From Bos javanicus (Eukaryota > Chordata > Mammalia > Artiodactyla > Bovidae), in contig NC_083881.1 of assembly GCF_032452875.1 (NCBI RefSeq), positions 62,627,689 through 62,691,688 of the forward strand: a stretch of 64,000 nucleotides of DNA. Direction: 5' to 3'. Under the pieces are notes generated by a model. The model saw only the letters and a program-made list of their open reading frames with translations. It was not told the DNA's origin and ran no database searches. The first letter of the stretch is position 1. Every line of letters starts with the position of its first letter. A program made the position numbers and the translations under genes. Of this stretch, positions 56,535-64,000 are shown in pieces.

Positions 56535-56990
56535 CATGATGGACTATATTATGCTGCTATTAAAAAAAAAAAAAAAGCACACAACCCTTCAAATCTCTGG
56601 CTTAAGACAGCTGAAGTTTATTTCTCACCCACATCAAATCTATTATGGGTCCAAGTGACTCTCCAGGGTAGATCATTCAGTGTGTAGGCTCAGCCTTGCA
56701 GACTGCTTCTCATCTTGCATAACCTTCTTATCAGCACGTTTCCAAGAAAAGATAAAACTGGAGCATCTTCCGTTAGCAATCAAATGATCTGGCTCAGAAA
56801 TGTCACGTATCACTTCTACTCAGAGTCCATTGACCAGACCTAGCCATGTAGTCCTATCCCACAGCAAGGGAATGGAGTATTGTCCTGCTACATGCCTGGA
56901 GAAAGAGACCCAGACATGGGAGAACTATAGAAGTTTCTACTGTATTATCAAGTCACATAGCTAGGATCATCCTAAATTTCTTTTTCAGTT
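56535..56990. repeat. Unclassified ancient repeat-like segment
   Basis: Gaagtttatttctcacccac, then tcacgtatcacttctactc, ccattgaccagacctagcca, and a catggga end resemble an old mammalian LTR or DNA family, possibly the same as 8115-8480. Family not determined. Confidence 0.4.
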
Positions 56991-57029
56991 GCTGCGTATA
57001 ATAAGTCACTTAGCCCCGTGTCACTGTTG

Positions 57030-57560
57030 CTCATTTCCTCTAAATATCTCCTCCAACCGTCTTCCTAGTACATCCCCATTATCACTGTCTTCATTTGGAT
57101 CCTTATTATGTTTCACTTCCGTCACAGCAATAATTTCTTAACAAGCGACCTGTTTCCCCATCTGGTTCTCTTTCCATTCACCTTCTACCTGCCTCCAGAG
57201 AGAGGAAGAGTGTTTGAGTGGCTCCATCTCCTTTATAAACTCTATTCCCTGACTGATCTTTCATAATCTAACTTGTGAAGACTTACCTGCATGGTGTCAT
57301 TTCTCATTACTTTCCCACATGCTCGAGCCACACTCAGTCCCTAGAAGATCTTGCAAGAAGCCATGAGTGCTCCCTGCTTCCAAGGCACTCTGTGCTTCCC
57401 TGTAACCCAGCCTGCTCCCACTGCTCTGCTTGCATGGAACGCGTAGGTCTCCGGGTTGGACCAGTTCAGTGGTTGTATCATGAATCTCACCGTCTCCCTT
57501 ACTGAGAGTGCTTGGTGTATGTGAATATTCACCAAGGTTTGCTGTGTGCAATGAATGAAC
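57030..57560 (+). mobile_element. L2 LINE, sense
   Basis: L2 phrases in order: catttcctctaaatatctcc, tccccatctggttctctttc, cctttataaactctattcc, ccctgcttccaaggcactct, then gcaatgaatgaac at the 3' end. The 76-codon frame inside is L2-derived or chance. Confidence 0.6.
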
Positions 57561-57850
57561 AAATGTTATAAATTACTAAAAGAATGATTCAGGTGTCCAG
57601 TCTTAATCTGTTATCTCACAAATTTTTTTTTAGAAAGTCATTGAAGAAGCTGTTGTTATACTCTTAATAGCCGTGCTAACCCTGCATTGAAGCATGAGGC
57701 TCATGTCTTCTTTCATGGCAGACTGGAAAAGCCATATGTTTATAATTCAGCAGTAAAATACAGTTTTGGATTTAAATAGACTGTTGATCAATGGTTGGTC
57801 TTGGGCTGTAAGGAATGAAGCATGGAGAATAAGAAAAGGCTTACCAGAGA
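57561..57850. other. Unassigned DNA
   Basis: About 290 bp; nothing named. Confidence 0.4.
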
Positions 57851-58063
57851 AAGTGAAAGTGAAGTCTCTCAGTCGTGTCCAACTCTTTGTGACACCACGG
57901 ACTGTAGCCTACCAGGCTCCTCCGTCTATGGGATTTTCCAGGCAAGAATACTGGAGCTGGTTGCCATTTCCTTCTCCAGGAGATCTTCCCAACCCAGGGA
58001 TTGAACCCCAGTCTCCTGCATTGTACGCAGATGCTTTACCATCTGAGCTACCAGGGAAGACCA
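57851..58063 (-). mobile_element. Bov-tA SINE
   Basis: Antisense, with a gaaagtgaaag tail complement at the left and the tRNA head ending accagggaag at the right. The flanks accagagaaa (left) and accagggaaa (right, about 58060-58070) look like a TSD with one mismatch. Confidence 0.9.
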
Positions 58064-58263
58064 GGGAAATTAGAAGCAGAATAGTAAAATGCAGGCCATG
58101 AGGGGAAGAGGAAAGACAGTGAAGGGGAGAAAAAAGTCCACAGGCAGTGGGACAGTGAGTGTGGGGGCTTCGTGTCCTGTGCACTCAGGATTGTGGGTCT
58201 ACCACCCCGGCCCACTCCCCCAAATGCTCTCCCATGTCTTAGGTTGCAAGTAACCAATTTGTT

Positions 58264-58470
58264 TGGGGCTTCCCTGGTGGTTCAGTGGTAAAGCATCTGG
58301 CTTCCAATGCAGGAGACATGGATTCTATCCCTGGGTTGGGAAGATCCCCTGGAGGAGGGCATGGCAACCTACTCCTGTATTCCTGTCAGGATAATCCCAT
58401 GGACAGAGAAGCTTGGTGGGCTACACTCCGTGGGGTCACAGAGTCGTACACGACTGAACATGCATGCACA
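58264..58470 (+). mobile_element. Bov-tA SINE with about 12-bp TSD
   Basis: Sense head ggggcttccctggtggttca. The flanks ccaatttgtttg (58252-58263) and ccaaattgtttg (58471-58482) differ at one base. The tail is a gcatgcaca scrap rather than poly(A). Confidence 0.9.
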
Positions 58471-58482
58471 TCCAAATTGTTT

Positions 58483-58710
58483 GAAACCAGATTGGAAGTA
58501 GAGAGGCTCCAGCCTTGTTGTCAGGAGAATCATTTGATCTGTTTAATGGGGTCTGAAGCCCCTTGGGGCCAACAGATAATGTTGCTCCAGGTCTAGACCC
58601 TCAGAAGGGCACCAGGCAGCACCTGCTGCCTTATTTCAAACCACTCACAGAGACCTTTGGGCACAGGGAATGCTTTCATCTTTCTAAGTAAACAGTGCAT
58701 AGCACTAGAG
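58483..58710. other. Unassigned DNA
   Basis: About 230 bp; nothing named. Confidence 0.4.
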
Positions 58711-59000
58711 GTTTTTTTTTTTTTTTTTTTTTTGAGGTTTTATTTTTTAAATGTACTTTATATCCTTAATCTTAGGTGGCTCAAGCTGGTTCTTGGGCCA
58801 AAGCAGATGTTAATAATCTGATTTATAATCCTTGAAACAGCAGTTGTTCCTGAATGTCCCCTTTTGCTTCTTGGTGTCTCCTATGGTGACCTGCAGGTCA
58901 GCCAGTCCTCTCCCATGACTTTTGATGTATAAGGCCTTACATTTCAGATGGATTTGGTTTTCTTAGTTTCACACTGGTTGGTGGAAGGAGGTTAACAGGG
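58711..59000 (-). pseudogene. Possible processed-pseudogene 3' end
   Basis: A T run of 22 at 58712-58733, followed within 5 bases by ttttatt (AATAAA on the minus strand, 58739-58744), is the layout of a reverse-transcribed mRNA tail. The minus-strand text upstream (to about 58950) has an open stretch reading SHGRGLADLQVTIGDTKK then QKGTFRNNCCFKDYKSDY before a stop. I do not recognise the parent gene and found no TSD. A tail of another retroelement is the alternative. Confidence 0.3.
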
Positions 59001-59186
59001 GTATCAGAGCAGGGAGATTTCAACAGATGGAAGTTAATTGTCTCTTGAGGAGAGAGGGAGCTGGTGAGCTTTCAGTCCACAGTCAGCGGCTCCCGTTCTG
59101 CCTGTTGGCAGAGAACAAGCGTCCATCCCCCAACCACCGTGACTCATCTTCCACTCTGCCCCCACCCAGAACCTAAAGGCCAACTT
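59001..59186. other. Unassigned DNA
   Basis: Nothing named. Confidence 0.4.
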
Positions 59187-59700
59187 CGGTTCAGTTCAGT
59201 CTCACAGTCTAGTCGATTCTTTGCAACTCCATGGACTGCAGCATGCCAGGCCTCCCTGTCCATCACCAGCTCCCGGAGTTTACTCAAACTCATGTCCATT
59301 GAGTCGGTGATGCCATCCAACCATCTCATTCTCTGTCGTCCCCTTCTCCTCCCACCTTCAATCTTTCCCAGCATCAGAATCTTTTCCAATGAGTCAGTTC
59401 TTTGCATCAGGTGGCCAAAGTATTGGAGCTTCAGCATCAGTCCTTCCAGTGAATATTCAGGACTGATTTCCTTTAGGATGGACTGGTTGGATCTCCTTGC
59501 AGTCCAAGGGACTCTCAAGACTCTTCTCCAATACCACAGTTCAAAAGCATCAATTCTTTGGTGCTCAGCTTTTTTTTATAGTCCAATTAGCATATCCATT
59601 CATGAGTACTGGAAAAACCATAACTTTGACTAAATGGACCTTTGTCGGCAATGTAATGTCTCTGTTTTTTAATATGCTGCCTAGGTTGGTCATAGGTTTT
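59187..59700 (-). mobile_element. BovB 3' fragment, antisense
   Basis: About 510 bp from the gttcagttcagt tail to gcctaggttggtcatagg, with frames at 59518-59144 (SLEGLMLKLQYFGHLM) on the minus strand. No TSD seen. Confidence 0.9.
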
Positions 59701-60117
59701 TTTGGTGAATTCCAAATCCAGAAATTAAATGAGTTTTCCATTCTTCCTGTGTATAGAAGGAACCATTTGCCTTCTGTCTTTCAAATTTGCCCGGGTCTTA
59801 TGGAGGTTTCTGAAGTCCACAAAGAAATACATCTTAACTCGTATCTCATTTTCATGTCAAGTCATCAGATTCTATTAAGTCCCTCCTTTTTTAGGCCATG
59901 TCACCAGAAATATTATTCTGCAGTTTCTTCACCTTTCCCCCTCTATTTTTGTGGCATCTTTGATCCCCAAATGTTTCTCCATCCTAGTAAGTTTAAGCCT
60001 GAGTGAGACATTTTAATATATCTGCCATCAAGGAAGTTCCAAAGTTGGCCTGGGTCCTTGGGATATATATATTTTTTAAGAACTGAGAAAAGGCAAAAAC
60101 AAGAAAAAAGCCCCACT
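59701..60117. other. Unassigned DNA
   Basis: About 420 bp. The 169-codon sense frame 59497-60006 is half BovB antisense and half unique DNA; I treat it as chance. Confidence 0.4.
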
Positions 60118-60330
60118 TATTTAGCATTTAACGAAATGCCTGCTACCATCTAAAGCACTTTATTGATGTTCATTTACTTAATGTCCATTAAACTTTATTA
60201 GTAGGTACTACTATAATCTCCACTTTATAGATGAGGAAACAAGGCGAGGTTACAGGACAGCCAGTGAGTGATGGAGCCAAGACTCAGACATGGGCAGTTC
60301 AGCTCTAAAGTCCATGTTAACTACCATACT
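60118..60330 (-). mobile_element. MIR SINE, antisense
   Basis: Taaagcactttattgatgtt, ctccactttatagatgagga, gcgaggttacaggacagcca, then gctctaaagtccatgttaac: complement of MIR in order. Confidence 0.78.
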
Positions 60331-60957
60331 TTGCAGACTCTCAAGCAACTTACCTTCCCAGTCAATAGTCTAGATCAGAGTATGTAGACTGGTCCACGAA
60401 TGTATTTTACATGGCTCATCCACAATCCGAAGTTTCAGAAAACATACACAGAAGTCTGGATCTTCTGATTTCTTTTGAAAATGGGGATACCAGGCATCAT
60501 TAGGTTTATATTCCCAACTTACACAGAAGCTGAGAACAGCCAGGCAGAGCAGACAAGTCTCCACAGTTCAGCTTACCACGGTGTCCATCACAGTGGGGAG
60601 ACCATAGGGTCCAGCGAAATGCTCCATGTGACCCTCCAAGCCTGGGAGCTTGTGCTCTCTAGTCTAGCTGCTGTGTGTATGGACACTGTTCCAACAGCAA
60701 GGGCCAGGTCCAAAATGAATTCCTTGACCTTCTAGACATCTATATTAAAAAAAATAATAATAATAATTTCCGCACTTTTCCCAGTAATTGGGTTTCTGGT
60801 AAGTTATGTCTAGTGGTTAATCTCATCCTAGAGATAAAAACTGAAAGGGAGTGAGTCACTCCCTCTGGCCTGGGGTCCCAAACCCCTACTGTTCTGGAAA
60901 AAGTTCTAGCTAAGTGACTGATGGTGTGGGTTGATTTCCCACGGTGAGCTGGATATG
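60331..60957. other. Unassigned DNA
   Basis: About 630 bp. Frames of 64-86 codons at 60370-60735 have no motif. An (aat)n run lies near 60748-60765. Confidence 0.4.
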
Positions 60958-60968
60958 TCAAACTTGTG

Positions 60969-61164
60969 GCTTCCCTGGTGGCTCAGCTGATAAAGAATCT
61001 GCCTGCAGTGCAGGAGACCTGGGTTTGATCCCTGGGTTGGGAAGATCCCCCGGGGAAGGCAAAGGCTACCCACTCCAGCATTCTGGCCTGGAGAATTCCA
61101 TGGACTGTATAGTCCATGGGGTCACAAAGAGTCAGACACGACTGAGTGCCTTTCACTTTCACTT
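60969..61164 (+). mobile_element. Bov-tA SINE with 11-bp TSD
   Basis: Sense, close to the usual Bov-tA form, with a (tttcac)n-type end. The TSD tcaaacttgtg lies at 60958-60968 and 61165-61175. Confidence 0.94.
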
Positions 61165-61175
61165 TCAAACTTGTG

Positions 61176-63635
61176 TCTAGTAATGAAAGGCAGGGTTCCA
61201 AGGCCAAAATGAGTCCTAAGTCTGGAGGACCATGGGCATCACAGAGGCCAGAAGCTCTGAGTTGGGCACAGAAAGTGTTAGGAGAGTAAGGAAGAGAGAA
61301 GAGCACAGTACAATGTAACAACAGAGAGGGAACTCAACTCCGGCAGACACGACTCCTTGGAAAAGGTACTTATGTCTGCTGAATCTACACTTCCTTCTCC
61401 ATGTAAGGAAACCAGTGTCCCAGCCTCACAGAGCTGGTGTAGGGATTACATGGCACAGTGTATACCCTGAGTGCTTAGCTTGATGCCTGGTGTGAGCTCT
61501 GGGGTAACTGCTGAGAATACTAATGGGTATTTGCAGTTTGCTTCTGTGCAGAGCAGGTGCGTGGGGTATGGATGGGTCCAGTCAGTTCTCAGGACAAATC
61601 CAAGACAAAGTTCAATTATTTATAACCTTAATAATGTGTTGCCATCATTTATTTTTATTTTAGTATTTATTTATTTTCAGTTTATTTTTATTTTCAAAAG
61701 TAAATGGGACAGAAGGGAGAGCTAGAGTAGACCTGTGGGTGATGACGCTAAGTGTTTTTTAATCACACATACTATTTGTATCTTTTTTTAAAATGTTAGT
61801 TCAAATGGCATACACTTTCTTCTGTCTTTACATCTTGAAATATTGCATGGAAAACGATTCCATAAGATGCTGGTGACTTCAAATCACTTAAGACTTTGCA
61901 TTCTGTCATTTCTTCCCTCTCTTTCTCTCCACTCCCTTATTTCTTTAGAGCAGCTCACAAATTTGTTTCATTTATTGCAGCATTTCCTCAAATGTAAACC
62001 AAAGAACACTGGTCCCACCAAATTATCCAGAAAAGAGTTTTGTGGTCTAGTAACTACATTTGGGGCATGTTGCATATTTTATTTCCTGCTTTGAGATTTG
62101 CTGTGCATGTTAAAACACATACAAGGCTTTCGTTTGCCTTAAAATTGAAAAAATAATTAAATATTTCTCAAATGGATTGCACCATGGAACTTTTTGGTCT
62201 CTCGGATAAATCCCATTAACACCCTGCTGGATACATTTGGAGAGGTGTTGATCTAGGGCTACTCATTACATGACTTTCTAACCCTGAAACTGAACGAATA
62301 TTGCTACTGCTGTTTTCATTGAAGGTGTCGTAGTCTGTATTTATAGATTTCTCTAACTCTCAAAGATATAACTTCAAAAGGAAAATCAAAAGAGCATGTC
62401 TTTTACTCTCTGCTTCACACATATTTTAAGATGATATAAGGCTGCGTAATGGGAAAGCTCATGCACAATGTACAGAAAAGTTGTTCCAAGACTTTCAACA
62501 CTTTATCTTGTATCTTATTATGGTTCAAAATATTGTTTTGTCCAAACATTTAAGAGACCCCCAATAACTCACAAATCTGCATATTCCTTTTCTTCCCAAC
62601 ATGGGCTTTGCATTCAAGGAAAACATTAACGCAACACAAGTTCTTCCTTAAAACAGGTGTTTAGCATGGTTTTCCCCTCATAGACTGCTCATTTTGCACT
62701 CTCATTCATCATTTACTTACAGAAAATATGACCCATCAGAAAGCAATGTGTTCTATGTTAGATTCATTTACACAGCAACTCAGCTGGTATGTCCTGACTG
62801 TATATGTGGGCAGCCATCTCCCTGTATCTTGGAAGTGCCTTGACTCAGGGTTCATCTGGGCGATGCTCCCTGGAAGATGTGCTTCCAAGTATTAGCCCAG
62901 AAGAGATAGGACTTTGTCTGTAGGGAGAGGTTTCCAGTGCAGGGCTGGGGGCTGATGCCAGGGCCTGAGACACCCCTTTGGCTCTTTCAAAGACTAGGGC
63001 TTCTTTAATGACAAGCACTCCAAGGGACCGTACCCTGTCTCTCTGAGTGACATCTGAGCTGGATTGTGTACGTGCTTGGTCCAGAGGCTGTGACAAAGCT
63101 ACTTCCACTGACAGTAGTGGAAAGTATTTTGAATTAATGCCATCTAAAAAGAAACTGTTTACATATTTATTGGCTTTATTGAATTTGGAAGAACTTCCTG
63201 AATGATGTGAGCAGTTGGAGAGCCACAAGAAAGGGTGTCTGTCTTTAATGTGAATGTACCACCTTGCCCTGCTCAGAGCCCTTTCAAATTCCACGTCCGT
63301 CACAGCAGCGAAGATGAAAACTAGCGTGAGTTTGTTTCTGCTCGCTTATAATTCTGTCCAAGATAGGCTTACGAAATGAATGATTTTTTTCCATCGTAGT
63401 AGCTGCGTTGGCTAATTTTAGAAAAGTTAGGATGCAAGAGACTTCCATTCTGGTGCAAGTGCAGCCAGGCAAGTCGCTACCATCACCCAGGTGTATCAAG
63501 TGAATTTTACCTTGATGTGTTTTCTGGTTTCCTATCTGGAAAGTGGGCAGAGAAATAAAGACCTTTTACAGGGTGAAATTATGAATAATCGACAAAATAT
63601 TTATCATAGAACACTTTACAGATTAACAGCTCCAT
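61176..63635. other. About 2.5 kb with no recognised repeat
   Basis: The longest stretch free of any family I can name. Minus-strand frames of 152 codons (62845-63303) and 71 codons (63284-63499) lie near its right end; they have no recognised domain. A T/A-rich stretch at 61640-61700 is low complexity. Old, unrecognised repeats may remain. Confidence 0.45.
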
Positions 63636-63644
63636 ATTCATGCT

Positions 63645-63836
63645 GCTGCTGCTAAGTCATTTCAGTCATGTCCGACTCTGCAAACCCATAGACTGTAGCC
63701 CACCAGGCTCCTCTGTCCATGGGATTCTCCAGGCAAGAATACTGGAGTGGGTTGCCATACCCTCTTTTTGGGGATCTTTCTGACCCAGGGATCAAACCCA
63801 CATTTCCTGCACTGGCAGGCGGATACCACTAGCGCC
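63645..63836 (-). mobile_element. Bov-tA SINE with 9-bp TSD
   Basis: Antisense, with a (gct)n tail complement and a degraded head (ggcggataccactagcgc). The TSD attcatgct lies at 63636-63644 and 63837-63845. Confidence 0.9.
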
Positions 63837-64000
63837 ATTCATGCTAACTATCAACATAGAATTTTTATCTTATTTAAAGCAACAAGGTAGTCACAAATTC
63901 TCAGCATACTTTGAATCTGATATCAAATTCTATTCATTTAAAATTTATGGAAGCAGTGATGTAGAACAACATTTTTCCAGGCTGGATTTTATCTTTCTCT

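Noticed and set aside
1648..59700. RT frames with YADD as a retron or other prokaryotic RT system
   Set aside because: The flanking motifs (QAGFRKGRGTRDQ, KLNIQKTK, the gaact tail) identify BovB LINEs.
59064..60006. Frames of 169-189 codons on the plus strand
   Set aside because: Both are antisense BovB text extended by chance into flanking DNA.
20637..63836. tRNA-Glu genes suggested by the A- and B-box-like heads
   Set aside because: All such heads belong to Bov-tA or CHR SINEs; none folds into a free tRNA with its own 3' end in context.

Overview
The window is ruminant nuclear DNA, almost certainly from a bovid. The evidence is the set of mobile elements: RTE-class BovB LINEs, the SINEs Bov-tA, Bov-A/Bov-A2 (with its AGC tail) and the tRNA-Glu-derived CHR-1/CHR-2, and an artiodactyl-type L1. 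Older mammalian layers (L1M, L2, MIR, MLT1 LTRs, hAT and Tigger relics) lie beneath them. I see no bacterial, plasmid or viral gene organisation, no rRNA or free-standing tRNA gene, no CRISPR array and no complete host gene. Nearly every open frame longer than 100 codons is a piece of L1 or BovB reverse transcriptase, an LTR relic, or chance.

Layout. 1-6.4 kb: an ancient sense L1 (ORF1, inter-ORF, N-terminal half of ORF2) broken by Bov-A2, an L1 3' fragment that itself holds a BovB, a Bov-tA and a second BovB. 6.4-13.2 kb: an antisense L1 scrap, a BovB holding a Bov-A2, a Bov-tA and mostly unassigned DNA. 13.2-19.3 kb: an almost full-length antisense L1 inside a CHR-1 SINE, bounded by a perfect 16-bp target-site duplication (TSD). 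19.3-31 kb: SINEs, L2, MIR, a BovB with a 5' inversion, a Bov-A trimer, and one 197-bp open stretch with a perfect splice donor (22610-22806, minus strand) that is the best candidate for a host exon. 31-50 kb: MLT1 LTRs, L2, short BovB tails, SINE clusters and microsatellites, with long stretches I cannot assign. 50.8-56.0 kb: a second ancient sense L1 with five or more later insertions. 56-64 kb: L2, MIR, Bov-tA, a BovB and a possible processed-pseudogene tail, then about 2.5 kb with no repeat I recognise.

The sequence is best read as intergenic or large-intron DNA whose content is a stratigraphy of retrotransposition. L1-type machinery explains the SINE tails and TSDs; BovB tails explain the short 3' fragments. 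The most informative items are structural: nested insertions with exact TSDs, two different SINEs that reused the same 12-bp target, composite SINEs inserted as single units, a BovB twin-priming inversion, a 51-bp BovB insertion, and an ungapped 95-bp duplicated segment. I found no convincing new biological system. Family names rest on recognition by eye and boundaries are good to roughly 5-20 bp unless a TSD fixes them.
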